Positions 1-8,545 of a stretch of 64,000 nt of DNA are shown one piece after another; position 1 is the first letter of the stretch; each line of letters starts with the position of its first letter. The notes under the pieces were generated by a model, which saw nothing but the letters and a program-made list of their open reading frames with translations, ran no database searches and was not told the DNA's origin. Origin of the DNA: Microvirga rosea. GTDB lineage: Bacteria; Pseudomonadota; Alphaproteobacteria; Rhizobiales; Beijerinckiaceae. The position numbers and the translations under genes are program-made. The stretch is taken from assembly GCF_020595095.1 (NCBI RefSeq), contig NZ_JAJDOP010000006.1:172335-236334 (forward strand), given 5' to 3'.

Positions 1-126
1 AACGTTCTGCCAAAACGTCGAGTTTACCGTCTTGACGATAACGGCGATTTCCTTGTCTGCGGCCTGGGCCGAGCAGGCCCATAAGGCGATGACCGATGCA
101 ACGATGCCGGGAACGATCTTACGCAT
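1..126 (-). CDS. Sugar ABC transporter periplasmic binding protein, N-terminal fragment
   Basis: Only the first 42 codons are inside the window; the gene runs off the left edge on the minus strand. The peptide starts MRKIVPGIVASVIALW and has a typical signal sequence ending in AQA, followed by a mature start DKEIAVIVKTVNSTFWQNV. That phrase resembles the first beta strand of RbsB-like periplasmic sugar-binding proteins (peripla_BP_4). It lies downstream of the ribose-type permease and ATPase on the same strand, so it is most likely the binding protein of that importer. The order ATPase-permease-binding protein differs from the usual rbsACB only in detail. Substrate unknown. Confidence 0.8.
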   Translation of the reverse strand, partial: MRKIVPGIVASVIALWACSAQAADKEIAVIVKTVNSTFWQNV

Positions 127-221
127 GTTTCTCTCCTCTGAACTTCAGATCAGGATGTCGTGACTGTTAGGCTGGTGGGGAAGTTCGGCTTCCCTCTTCT
201 GTCGAATATCGAGCCGTGGGC

Positions 222-1277
222 TCAACGGCGATTGCGGAGTTGGTCGATCCAAACGGTTCCGAGAATGACCAGGCCGATGATGATCTGCTGCGTAAAAGCA
301 GAGACGCCGTTCATATTGAGGCCGTTGCGCAAGATGCCGATTACGAAGGCGCCGATGGCCGTGCCGGAGATCGTGCCGACGCCGCCCATGAGCGAGGTGC
401 CGCCGATAACGGCGCTTGCGATAGCGTCGAGCTCATACATCACGCCCTCATTGGGCTGGGCGGTCACGAGGCGCGACATCAGCACGCATCCCGTGAGCCC
501 GGCCAGTGTCCCGGACAGGACATAGGTGAAGAGCGTCACGCGCGCGACGTGGACACCCGATAGCCGGGCGGCCTCTGCGTTCGACCCGATCGAGTAGATG
601 TGGCGTCCCAGCACCGTGCGGTTGAGCATCAACGCCACGGCGACCGCAATCACCACCATCAGGATCACCGGATAGGGGATGCCCGGAAACACTACGTCGG
701 GAAAACCGTTCTGATCGATGTTGACGATCCTGAGGAACGCGCCGTTTCCAAGTTCGCCGAAGGACTCTCCAAGGCCAGATACGGCTCTTGCGCCCGTGAT
801 CTGGAGAGCCACGCCCCGGGCCACCATCATCATTCCAAGGGTTGCGATGAAGGGCGGCAGCTTCAGATGTGTCACGCAAAGGCCGTTGATGAGGCCGCAT
901 AAGGAGCCGATCAGGATGCCGGCGAGCATCGCGACAGGCACCGGCATATTGAGTTCCTTGACAGCAAGAGCCGCGACGACGCCTGCCAGCGCCAGGACGG
1001 AACCCACCGAGAGATCGATGCCGCCCGTAATGATGACGCATGTGGCGCCGATGCCGAGAATGCCGATTGAGGTGACCTGCAAGGCAATGGTCATGCCGTT
1101 GTTGACAGTGAAGAACGCGTTGCTTGTGAGCGAGAAGATCAATGTCAGCGCGATGAGACTCCCCAGGGCCGCAAATTTCTGCAGGAGGTCTTTCTGCCGG
1201 TCGCTCAGTTGAAAGCGCTCGTTCTTTCCGCCAGCCGTCATTTGATTCTTCTGAGTTTCGCTCGTGAGACTCGTCAT
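222..1277 (-). CDS. Ribose-type sugar ABC transporter permease (RbsC family)
   Basis: Inner-membrane permease of a CUT2 sugar importer, 351 residues. After a soluble N-terminal stretch of about 35 residues there are eight to ten hydrophobic segments, with the RbsC family signatures GIGATCVIITGGIDLSVGS and LSGTLAGLTGC. The C-terminal part contains AIASAVIGGTSLMGGVGTI, the expected family motif. I chose the ATG at 1277, which follows a GAGGG stretch; an in-frame ATG at 1304 would overlap the upstream ATPase gene by about 20 bases. It is the second gene of a minus-strand operon ATPase, permease, binding protein. The sugar cannot be read from sequence. Confidence 0.92.
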   Translation of the reverse strand: MTSLTSETQKNQMTAGGKNERFQLSDRQKDLLQKFAALGSLIALTLIFSLTSNAFFTVNNGMTIALQVTSIGILGIGATCVIITGGIDLSVGSVLALAGVVAALAVKELNMPVPVAMLAGILIGSLCGLINGLCVTHLKLPPFIATLGMMMVARGVALQITGARAVSGLGESFGELGNGAFLRIVNIDQNGFPDVVFPGIPYPVILMVVIAVAVALMLNRTVLGRHIYSIGSNAEAARLSGVHVARVTLFTYVLSGTLAGLTGCVLMSRLVTAQPNEGVMYELDAIASAVIGGTSLMGGVGTISGTAIGAFVIGILRNGLNMNGVSAFTQQIIIGLVILGTVWIDQLRNRR

Positions 1278-1284
1278 GGGGCCC

Positions 1285-2928
1285 TCAGCTTCTGGTCCCG
1301 GCATAGCCGGAGGCGTAGTGCATGATTTCTTCCTGGTTGGTGTCCCGCGTATTCAGGGTCGCGGTCAGCTTCCCTTCGTGGAAAACCGCCACTCGATCGG
1401 TGACACCAAGAATTTCCGGAAGTTCCGAGCTGATCAGAACGACCCCGATCCCTTGTGCTGCGAGCTCGTCCATCATCTTGTAGATCGCGAACTTCGCGCC
1501 GACATCGATACCTCGCGTGGGTTCGTCGAAAAACAGGATCCGCGAGTCCCGGAAGAGCCACTTTCCAATGACGATCTTCTGCTGGTTGCCTCCCGAGAGA
1601 AGGCGCACGACCTGATGGATCGAGGGAGTGCGAATGTTCAAAAGGTCGACATACCGCTGCGTGGTGCCGGTTTCTCTCTGGAAGTCGATGACGCCGAAAC
1701 GATCGGCCACGCCCGCCATATTGGCCAGTGTGAGATTTTGTGCGACCGACATCTTGACCGCCAGGCCTTGACCCTTGCGGTCTTCGGACAGATAGGCAAT
1801 TCCGGCTGCGATGGCGTCGCGGGGAGACCGAATTTCCAGGGGCTTCCCGTGCAAGGCGATCTGTCCGGCGTCGAGCGGATCTGCCCCGAAGATGGCTCGG
1901 GCGACCTCGGTGCGTCCGGCACCCATGAGACCGGCAAAGCCAAGAATTTCTCCCCGGCGCAGAGAAAAGGAAATATCGTGAAAGGCGCCTCTTCGGGTCA
2001 GGCCCTCGACCGCCAGCAGCACGTCGTCGGTAGGGGTGGACGTACGCTCCGGAAACTTGTCTTCCAGGGGGCGTCCGACCATGCGAGACACGATATCGTC
2101 CACAGTGACGGCGGAGAACGCATCCGTCGACACGTGGCGTCCGTCACGCAGGATCGTCACGCGATCGACGATCTCGGCCATTTCATCCAAACGGTGCGAG
2201 ATATAGACGATGCCGACGCCCGATTGTTTCAAATCCCGAATGACGTCGAACAACAAGGTTGTTTCCGCCTCCGTCAGGGATGAGGTCGGTTCATCCATGA
2301 TGAGGACTTCCGCCTCGAGGGATAGGGCTTTGGCGATTTCCACCATCTGGCATTGAGCGACGGAGAGAGCCCGAACCGGAGTGTCGGGATCGATATCGAC
2401 TCCCAGTCGCTCGAGGCAGTGGCGAGCGTCCGCGCGGAGCTTGGCCTTGTCGATGAAGATACCGTGCGTCGGTTCGCGGGCGAGGTAGATATTTTCCGCC
2501 ACCGTCAGGTGCGGCACCAGGTTCAGCTCCTGGTGGATCATCGCGATCCCGACAGTCTCCGCATCGAGCGAAGAGCCAAAATGGTGCTCGCGTCCTTTGA
2601 AACTGATCGTTCCGGCATCCGGCTGGTAAACGCCACTGATGATCTTCATCAGGGTCGATTTTCCCGCGCCGTTCTCTCCGCAGACAGCGTGAACTTCGCC
2701 TCGTTTGAGATCGAAAGGTACTTGGCTGAGCGCGCGGACGCCCGGAAACTCCTTGGTGATCGCTTCCAGCCGAAGGATGATCTCGTCGGACGTCTTTGTA
2801 TCGAAAGTGGGGCGATCAGGGTTGGACGCGCCATGGCCCCGCTTCGAGCGTAGCGCACCTTGAGCATGCCTCCGCTCGCGGGGCGGCAGATCAAGCCGAT
2901 CAGCAAGATTGGCCAGGAAGCCTCGCAT
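1285..2928 (-). CDS. Ribose-type sugar ABC transporter ATP-binding protein (RbsA family)
   Basis: Double nucleotide-binding-domain ATPase of a CUT2 importer, 547 residues. Domain 1 has an intact Walker A (GENGAGKST) and Walker B (VLIMDEPTSSL). Domain 2 has the degenerate Walker A typical of RbsA (GLMGAGRTE), the signature LSGGNQQK and Walker B ILFFDEPTRGID. The ATG at 2928 is directly preceded by a strong GGAGGAGG ribosome site, so I keep it although it gives about 45 residues before the first ABC motif, longer than usual. First gene of the minus-strand importer operon, divergent from the FadR-type regulator at 3209. Confidence 0.93.
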   Translation of the reverse strand: MRGFLANLADRLDLPPRERRHAQGALRSKRGHGASNPDRPTFDTKTSDEIILRLEAITKEFPGVRALSQVPFDLKRGEVHAVCGENGAGKSTLMKIISGVYQPDAGTISFKGREHHFGSSLDAETVGIAMIHQELNLVPHLTVAENIYLAREPTHGIFIDKAKLRADARHCLERLGVDIDPDTPVRALSVAQCQMVEIAKALSLEAEVLIMDEPTSSLTEAETTLLFDVIRDLKQSGVGIVYISHRLDEMAEIVDRVTILRDGRHVSTDAFSAVTVDDIVSRMVGRPLEDKFPERTSTPTDDVLLAVEGLTRRGAFHDISFSLRRGEILGFAGLMGAGRTEVARAIFGADPLDAGQIALHGKPLEIRSPRDAIAAGIAYLSEDRKGQGLAVKMSVAQNLTLANMAGVADRFGVIDFQRETGTTQRYVDLLNIRTPSIHQVVRLLSGGNQQKIVIGKWLFRDSRILFFDEPTRGIDVGAKFAIYKMMDELAAQGIGVVLISSELPEILGVTDRVAVFHEGKLTATLNTRDTNQEEIMHYASGYAGTRS

Positions 2929-3035
2929 CTTTCCTCCTCCGGTGCCTCAAAGGGCTTTTTGCCTCGTTCTTTGCGAGACTTTGCCGAGCCTGATTTGGGC
3001 GGCCCGATATGGCAAAGGCATAGGACCTTCTCGAA

Positions 3036-3052
3036 AATTGGTCAAGCCAGTT
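3036..3052. promoter_or_regulatory. Candidate FadR/GntR-type operator
   Basis: The 17-bp sequence AATTGGTCAAGCCAGTT is an imperfect inverted repeat with half sites AATTGG and CCAGTT. This resembles the TTGGT-N-ACCAA layout known for FCD-type GntR regulators such as PdhR. It lies in the intergenic region between the divergent importer operon (start 2928) and the GntR regulator (3209). Binding by the neighbouring regulator is inference. Confidence 0.4.
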
Positions 3053-3208
3053 GGCCAAATTTCGGATATTGGTCTGACAGGAATAGGTTTTTGCGAGAAA
3101 ATTCATCTGGTGCTTGGAAGCCTGCACCATGAACTGAAGTTGCTTCCTGCTATGGGCGCAGATATGGTCTTACCAATTCAGTCGGTAGAGGGTGAGGCGG
3201 GTCGAGCA

Positions 3209-3901
3209 ATGTCGAGCCAGATCAGACAAGTTGAGCCGCGGCGCCTTTATCAGCAGATCGCCGACCAGATTCGCGCGCTCATTCAGAGTGGGCAGTTCCC
3301 GCCATCGACCCGCCTTCCGGCCGAGCGCGAGCTTGCGCAGCAGCTCGGAGTTTCCCGTCCGTCTTTGAGAGAAGCGCTGATCGCGCTCGAGATCGACGGC
3401 AGCGTAGAGATCAGATCGGGCTCTGGAGTATATGTCTGTGCGCCGGAGGAGCGGCCTGCAAATATGACACGCTCGATGGGTGAGAGCCCAACGGAGCTCA
3501 TGCAGGCGCGCGCAGCGATCGAGGGGACTGTCGTAGCACTTGCTTGCGCGCGCGTGACCGAGGAGGGGCTTGCGTCGCTGCGTGAAACGCTGACGATCAT
3601 GCGCTCCAAGATCGCCAAGGGACGCGATCCTTTGGAGCAGGATCGCAAGTTTCATCTCACCATTGCGTCTCTTTCCGGCAATTCGGTGCTCATGAGAATC
3701 GTCCGCGACCTATTCGATGAGCGACATAGCCCCATTTCCGCTCAACTCAGCGTTCGCTTCGACAATAAGGAGACATGGACCTGCGCTCTCCGGGAGCACG
3801 AGGCGATCTACGCAGCTCTCGAAACGTCGGATCCATTGCTTGCACAGGCTGCGATGCGTACACATCTGCACGCATCCATGGAGCGGTGGGTCGGCGGATA
3901 A
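3209..3901 (+). CDS. FadR-type GntR transcriptional regulator
   Basis: Regulator of 230 residues. Residues about 8-75 form a GntR winged helix (LPAERELAQQLGVSRPSLREAL). The rest is an all-helical FCD ligand domain with metal-binding residues of the family in DRKFH, REHEAI and THLHAS. The ATG at 3209 puts the HTH close to the N-terminus as is usual; in-frame ATGs at 3152 and 3164 would add a tail of no recognisable family. It faces the ribose-type importer operon and precedes the mutarotase gene by 47 bases, so it probably controls this sugar locus. The ligand is likely a sugar acid or sugar derivative, by analogy with FCD relatives. Confidence 0.9.
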   Translation: MSSQIRQVEPRRLYQQIADQIRALIQSGQFPPSTRLPAERELAQQLGVSRPSLREALIALEIDGSVEIRSGSGVYVCAPEERPANMTRSMGESPTELMQARAAIEGTVVALACARVTEEGLASLRETLTIMRSKIAKGRDPLEQDRKFHLTIASLSGNSVLMRIVRDLFDERHSPISAQLSVRFDNKETWTCALREHEAIYAALETSDPLLAQAAMRTHLHASMERWVGG

Positions 3902-3948
3902 GGACTCTTTTTCCATTACTCGACAGGCAATCTTCTAAAGGAAAGACC

Positions 3949-4404
3949 ATGCTCAAGGCGCTCGACCCTGTTCTTTCTCCTGATCTGCTCTGGGTCCTGG
4001 CCTCGATGGGGCATGGTGACGACTTGGCGTTGGTCGATGCGAACCACCCGTCCGAGACGATTGCGAAGGCCACAACCTCGGGGAGGCTTATCCTGCTTCC
4101 CGGCCTCAGCATGGCACGGGTGGCGCGGGCAATCCTGAGTGTCCTGCCCCTCGATACCTATGTGCCCGATCCTGTCCGGCGGATGAGAGTGGTGGAAGAC
4201 GCCGATGCTTTTCCGGAGATTCAGCGTGAGGTTCAGGCGGAAATCGACAAATCGGCGGGAAAAGCCATTCCTCTGATCGGTATCGACCGTTTTCCGTTCT
4301 ATGATGCTGCCCGCGCGGCTTTCGCGGTTGTTCAGGTGGGAGATCCGCGGCCTTACGGGTGTTTCTTGTTCCGCAAGGGTGTGATCGCGGGCGAGGCTCC
4401 CTAG
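3949..4404 (+). CDS. RbsD/FucU family sugar mutarotase
   Basis: Protein of 151 residues matching the RbsD/FucU family, cytosolic enzymes that interconvert sugar anomers after import. Visible family features are LKALDPVLSPDLLWVLASMGHGDDLALVDANHP near the N-terminus, with the conserved GHGD, and YGCFLFRKGV at the C-terminus. FucU proteins (about 140-150 residues) fit the length better than RbsD. The ATG at 3949 follows AAGGAAAG, a good ribosome site. It is probably co-transcribed with the upstream regulator and serves the ribose-type importer across the divergent promoter. Whether the sugar is fucose, ribose or another cannot be told. Confidence 0.85.
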   Translation: MLKALDPVLSPDLLWVLASMGHGDDLALVDANHPSETIAKATTSGRLILLPGLSMARVARAILSVLPLDTYVPDPVRRMRVVEDADAFPEIQREVQAEIDKSAGKAIPLIGIDRFPFYDAARAAFAVVQVGDPRPYGCFLFRKGVIAGEAP

Positions 4405-4410
4405 AACTGC

Positions 4411-5490
4411 TCAGTTCAGCCGCCGGCCATCCTGCGCAAAAACGTGGACCGCATCGATTTGTCCTTTGACCGACAAGGCCGTTCCTGGGGACACGTCGCT
4501 GGTTCGCGGAAGCTCGACGGTCAGGAGTCGGTCGCTGCCGATATCGAGATAAGCGAATGTCTGTCCACCCAATCGTTCGACGACCGAGGTTTCTCCCGTA
4601 AACCAAGCATTGCTTGCATCGCAGATGCTCATGTCTTCCGGACGAATGCCAATGGACACCGAAGAGCCGACGTCAGCGCTTCCCGAATTGATGGGTATCT
4701 CGATGGTGCACAGCTGCAGATCGGCTGCGAGCATGCCCGATGTTGCGGCTTTAACTGGCACGCTGATCACATTCATTGTCGGGCTGCCGATGAATCGCGC
4801 GACAAACAGGGTGTCGGGTCTATGGTAGAGGTCTAGGGGGCGCCCGATCTGTTCGACCTTGCCGGAATTCATAACGACGATGCGATCCGCCAGTGTCATG
4901 GCCTCGACCTGATCGTGGGTGACATAGACCGTGGTTGCGCGCATGCGCCGATGGAGCTTTGCCATCTCCAGTCGCATTTCCACACGCAGGGCGGCATCAA
5001 GGTTGGAGAGCGGCTCGTCGAAAAGAAATGCCTTGGGTTCCCGGACGATAGCTCGCCCCATGGCAACGCGCTGACGCTGCCCTCCCGACAATTGACCCGG
5101 CAAGCGGCCGAGCAGGGGAGCAATCCTGAGAGTATCGGCGGCCTGCGTGACGCGGTCCTGGATATCGGCGGGCGGTGCATTGCGCATCTTAAGGCCGAAG
5201 GCGATGTTCTCGGCCACGCTCATATGCGGGTAGAGCGCGTAGTCCTGAAAGACCATGGCGATGTTTCGTTCGGCGGGCGGAAGGGCCGTGACAGTGGCGC
5301 CTCCGATCTGCAGGGTTCCTGAGGAGATGTCCTCAAGGCCGGCGATCATTCGCAGCAGAGTCGACTTTCCGCACCCTGAAGGGCCGACCAGGACCACGAA
5401 TTCCCCATCCTCGATGGTCAGGTCGACTCCATGAACAACCTCAAGGTTTCCATAGCTTTTTCGAAGTTGGTCAAGCTTGATCTGCGCCAT
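4411..5490 (-). CDS. Sugar ABC transporter ATP-binding protein (MalK/UgpC family)
   Basis: ATPase of a CUT1 importer, 359 residues. Walker A GPSGCGKST, Q-loop VFQDYALYPHMSV, signature LSGGQRQR, Walker B AFLFDEPLSNLD and H-loop YVTHDQ are all present. The C-terminal third is a TOBE/MalK regulatory domain (SIGIRPEDMSI). I start at the ATG at 5490 (MAQIKLDQL), which begins immediately before the ABC domain; an upstream in-frame ATG at 5523 adds 11 residues. It is divergent from the regulator-hydrolase-binding protein-permease operon that starts at 5582, which lacks an ATPase of its own, so it is the natural energiser of those permeases. Confidence 0.92.
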   Translation of the reverse strand: MAQIKLDQLRKSYGNLEVVHGVDLTIEDGEFVVLVGPSGCGKSTLLRMIAGLEDISSGTLQIGGATVTALPPAERNIAMVFQDYALYPHMSVAENIAFGLKMRNAPPADIQDRVTQAADTLRIAPLLGRLPGQLSGGQRQRVAMGRAIVREPKAFLFDEPLSNLDAALRVEMRLEMAKLHRRMRATTVYVTHDQVEAMTLADRIVVMNSGKVEQIGRPLDLYHRPDTLFVARFIGSPTMNVISVPVKAATSGMLAADLQLCTIEIPINSGSADVGSSVSIGIRPEDMSICDASNAWFTGETSVVERLGGQTFAYLDIGSDRLLTVELPRTSDVSPGTALSVKGQIDAVHVFAQDGRRLN

Positions 5491-5525
5491 GAACATTTCC
5501 ACCCAGAGCAGCCATTCGGCCATTG

Positions 5526-5549
5526 ATTATCAATAATGATAATGATAAT
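5526..5549. promoter_or_regulatory. AT-rich inverted repeat in the divergent promoter
   Basis: ATTATCA and TGATAAT form a 7-bp inverted repeat separated by ATAA, and the right arm is followed by a second GATAAT copy. The element lies in the 91-bp space between the MalK-type ATPase and the GntR regulator, in an AT-rich patch of otherwise GC-rich DNA. It is a good candidate operator for the adjacent GntR protein, controlling both directions. Binding is inferred. Confidence 0.45.
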
Positions 5550-5581
5550 ACCGGATTTGCGCAACAGCGGATTAGCCATCG

Positions 5582-6271
5582 ATGCCTGAGATGGATTTGC
5601 AGCGGCCACGACGCGATTTTGCTCTTCGTCCGGCACGCTCCGGCGAAGTGTTCGAGGCTCTGAAGAGAGACATCATGCTGGGAGAGCTCTCGGCCGGCGA
5701 GCCTCTCATCGAGCTCGACCTGGCCGGTCGTTTCGGCTGCAGCCAGGGTCCGGTACGCGAAGCTCTCCTGCAGCTTCAGGAGGAGGGGCTGGTCATCCGC
5801 AAGGGGCATCGCGGCACCCGCGTCTCCGAATGCACGGTCGACGAGGCCGTCGAGATGTTCCGCCTTCGCCAATCCATTGAATGTCGCAGCGTCGCTCGAG
5901 TGCTTCAGAACCCCAGCAAAACGCTTGTCTCGGACCTCAGGCAACTTGTCGAAGCCATGGAAGATTCTGCCAGGAAGCGGGACGAGTATCGCCTCGCGGA
6001 GTTCGATCGCGACTTCCACCGTCGGCTTCTGCGCGACGCCAATCTCCCGGCCCTCGAGCCGATCCTGCACCGATGCCTGGTGCATAATCACCGTTTCAAA
6101 ATTTCTCAGTCCGATGAAACGCGTGACCTGGTGGCGACCGCCCGGCGTCATATCGCGATTATCGACGCCATCGATAAAAATGATGCAGCCGCCGCCTCTC
6201 AGGCCCTGGCCCATCATATCGCGACCATCGTGGATCTTGGTCCGAAAGTCTTTTCCATAGGGGATCAGTGA
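5582..6271 (+). CDS. GntR family regulator with FCD domain
   Basis: Regulator of 229 residues. The N-terminal GntR winged helix spans about residues 20-85 (LSAGEPLIELDLAGRFGCS, then PVREALLQLQEEGLV). The C-terminal FCD domain keeps metal ligands of the family (DRDFH, RRHIAI, HHIATI). No clear Shine-Dalgarno sequence precedes the ATG at 5582; an in-frame ATG at 5591 is possible. The stop overlaps the next start by one base (TGATG), so regulator and hydrolase are translationally coupled. It probably represses the sugar operon and the divergent ATPase. Confidence 0.9.
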   Translation: MPEMDLQRPRRDFALRPARSGEVFEALKRDIMLGELSAGEPLIELDLAGRFGCSQGPVREALLQLQEEGLVIRKGHRGTRVSECTVDEAVEMFRLRQSIECRSVARVLQNPSKTLVSDLRQLVEAMEDSARKRDEYRLAEFDRDFHRRLLRDANLPALEPILHRCLVHNHRFKISQSDETRDLVATARRHIAIIDAIDKNDAAAASQALAHHIATIVDLGPKVFSIGDQ

Positions 6272-7260
6272 TGCAGGACCGGACCAAGCTGTTCAGCGGC
6301 GCCCTGACGCCTGAAATGGCGGCCCTCATGGCGCAGGTTGAGCGGGAAAGCGGCCCGCAACCTGATCCAACTCTGCTCTCTGCTGCGGAAGGGCGCGCCC
6401 TTTCGGCCAAGAACAATCTCCGGTGGAACGTGGAACTGCCGGAAATGGCGGACGTGCGCGAATGCGTCGTGCCTGCAGATCCTGATCTGGGTTCTGGATC
6501 CTGCCGCGTCCGTGTGCTTATCCCGGAGGGGCGGCTTCCGGGCGCGCTTTTGTATGTTCATGGCGGCGGGTTTGCATTTTGCAGTCCTGATACACATGAG
6601 CGATGCGCGCGTGTTCTCGCAATCGAGTCCGGACTGCCGGTTCTTTTGCCGGACTATCGGCTCGCACCTGAACATCCCTTTCCCGCAGGCTTGATGGATA
6701 CGGTGGCCTGTGTCCGGGCACTTGAGGCAAATCCAGAAGCGTTCGGCCTTGATCGAGGTCCTTTGCTCGTTTCAGGTGACTCGGCCGGGGCCAACCTCGC
6801 CCTGGCTGCCATCGTGCACGAGCATCGCGCCGGACGGGTTCTGCCGCAGGGTGCGCTCCTGGCTTATGGGGTGTTCTCGGCTGATCACGATACGCCATCC
6901 CATCGGCAGTTCGCAGACGGGCCCGGACTGACGACGGGCAAGATGCGGCGGTATTGGGATTGGTATGTACCGGATGAAAACGGCCGGAACGATCCCCTCG
7001 CGGCGCCGCTTCAGGCGTCGGACGCCGAGTTGGCCGCTTTGCCGCCTCTTTGGCTCATGGCGGCCGGCATTGATCCGCTTTTGTCGGACACCTTGAATCT
7101 TGCGCGACGCCTTGAAGGACTTGGGCGAAAAGACCCGGTCGCGATCGTTCCGGGAGTCGTGCATGGTTTTCTGCAAATGAGTGTGGCGCTTGAGGCGGCA
7201 CGTTTAGCATTGGCCGAGGCAGGGGCCGCGGCCCGAAAGTTGGCACAGACCAACATTTGA
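6271..7260 (+). CDS. Alpha/beta hydrolase of the HSL-like esterase family
   Basis: Cytosolic esterase or deacetylase, 329 residues, no signal peptide. The oxyanion-hole motif HGGG is at residues 97-100 and the nucleophile elbow GDSAG at 169-173 (Ser171). An aspartate in AAGIDPLL and a histidine in GVVHGF complete the expected triad. I use the ATG at 6271 that overlaps the regulator stop; a GTG one codon earlier is also open. Placement inside a sugar import operon suggests removal of an acyl or acetyl group from the incoming carbohydrate, or hydrolysis of a lactone. That role is inference; the family is catalytically broad. Confidence 0.87.
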   Translation: MQDRTKLFSGALTPEMAALMAQVERESGPQPDPTLLSAAEGRALSAKNNLRWNVELPEMADVRECVVPADPDLGSGSCRVRVLIPEGRLPGALLYVHGGGFAFCSPDTHERCARVLAIESGLPVLLPDYRLAPEHPFPAGLMDTVACVRALEANPEAFGLDRGPLLVSGDSAGANLALAAIVHEHRAGRVLPQGALLAYGVFSADHDTPSHRQFADGPGLTTGKMRRYWDWYVPDENGRNDPLAAPLQASDAELAALPPLWLMAAGIDPLLSDTLNLARRLEGLGRKDPVAIVPGVVHGFLQMSVALEAARLALAEAGAAARKLAQTNI

Positions 7261-7273
7261 AAGCAGAGGAAAC

Positions 7274-8485
7274 ATGATGAAGCGTCTTGCAAGAAAACTT
7301 CTAGCCGTCTGCAGCGTGGCGGCCGGCTTGGCCTTTGCTGCTGGAGCACAGGCCGAGACAGTGAAATTCTGGTATCACTTCGACAACCCGGACAATCCGA
7401 TGTCGAAACTGGTCGAGAAGTTCGAGGCCAAGAATCCAGGGATCAAGATCGAGGCCGAGAATATTCCCTGGAACAGCTATTACGACAATCTTTACACATC
7501 GATCGTCGGCGGCAATGCTCCCGACGCCGCCATGGTAAAGTTGTTTGCGCAACCGCGTCTTGTGGAAATGGGGGCACTTGAGCCCATCAAGCAGCGTATC
7601 GATGCGTGGCCTGGCAAAGCGGATCTTCTCGACAATCTTCTGGAACTCAACAAAGGTCCCGACGGGCAGCAGTATTACCTGCCCGTCCAATACGTCGTTC
7701 TCTATCTTTACTACAGGACCGACCTGTTCAAGGCGGCGGGCCTTGAGCCGCCGAAGACCTGCGACGATTTCCTCGCAGCCGCAAAAGCTCTCACGAAGGC
7801 TCCCGACATATACGGCTTCGGGTTCCGAGGAGGAAAGGGCGGCTGGGATCAGTGGGGTACGTTCGTTCTGTCCGGCGGAGCCAAATTCGAAAAAGGCGGG
7901 CTCACGACACCCCAGGCGATCAAGGCCAATCAATGGTTGATCGATCTCTACAGGGTTCACAAGGTATTCCCTCCGTCCGCTCCGAATGACGGCTTTCAGG
8001 AAATCCTTGGGGCCTTCAAGGGTGGCAAGACGGCCATGACCATTCACCACATCGGTTCGTCCGCTGATATCGTGAAGGCACTCGGTGACAAGGTATCGGC
8101 CGCCCCTGTTCCTCGCTGCGGCGAGCGCGCCTGGACATCCTACGGCGACGAGTCTCTGGCGATCTTCTCGTCATCGAATGCCAAGGATGCGGCCTGGAAG
8201 TGGATCTCCTTCCTGGCGGAGGGCGAAAACAACGTGTTGTTCAACCAGGCAACGGGCCAGCTGACCGTCACGAAGAGCGGATCCAAGGACTGGAAGCTGC
8301 ACGAGCAGCGCTTCGTCGACGCGACTGTCGCATCGCTCCCGTTCGCTGCCGTTCTCCCTCAGACGTCCGCGACGGCGGACTTCGTCAACACGGTCTGGCC
8401 GACGTCCATGCAACGTGCCTTGACCGGGCAGATTACGGCCGAGCAGATGATGAAGGAAATCGAGACGCTTCTGGCGTCCCAATGA
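7274..8485 (+). CDS. Extracellular sugar-binding protein (family 1)
   Basis: Periplasmic binding protein of a CUT1 importer, 403 residues. A signal peptide (KRLARKLLAVCSVAAGLA, cleaved after AQA near residue 28) precedes a MalE/UgpB-like fold: KFWYHFDNPDNPMSKLVEKF, GIKIEAENIPW, GNAPDAAMVKL, and the closing TAEQMMKEIETLL. It starts 13 bases after the hydrolase and is followed by a strong hairpin and two permease genes. The substrate is probably a sugar, oligosaccharide or polyol, given the neighbouring epimerase and dehydrogenase. Confidence 0.92.
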   Translation: MMKRLARKLLAVCSVAAGLAFAAGAQAETVKFWYHFDNPDNPMSKLVEKFEAKNPGIKIEAENIPWNSYYDNLYTSIVGGNAPDAAMVKLFAQPRLVEMGALEPIKQRIDAWPGKADLLDNLLELNKGPDGQQYYLPVQYVVLYLYYRTDLFKAAGLEPPKTCDDFLAAAKALTKAPDIYGFGFRGGKGGWDQWGTFVLSGGAKFEKGGLTTPQAIKANQWLIDLYRVHKVFPPSAPNDGFQEILGAFKGGKTAMTIHHIGSSADIVKALGDKVSAAPVPRCGERAWTSYGDESLAIFSSSNAKDAAWKWISFLAEGENNVLFNQATGQLTVTKSGSKDWKLHEQRFVDATVASLPFAAVLPQTSATADFVNTVWPTSMQRALTGQITAEQMMKEIETLLASQ

Positions 8486-8492
8486 TCGATCA

Positions 8493-8516
8493 GGCTGCGC
8501 CCTCAAGGGCGCAGCC
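8493..8516. promoter_or_regulatory. Intercistronic hairpin after the binding-protein gene
   Basis: GGCTGCGCCCT and AGGGCGCAGCC are perfect 11-bp complements separated by two bases, eight bases after the stop of the binding-protein gene. There is no T tract, so full termination is unlikely. Such stem-loops usually protect the upstream message and lower permease expression relative to the binding protein. Confidence 0.6.
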
Positions 8517-8545
8517 GCTCCATCCTCGCAGAAGATTTTGATCTG

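Noticed and set aside
3067..3085. TATTGGTCTGACAGGAATA as a second FadR-type operator
   Set aside because: Only the outer four bases are symmetric; the inner bases do not pair, so the evidence is too weak.
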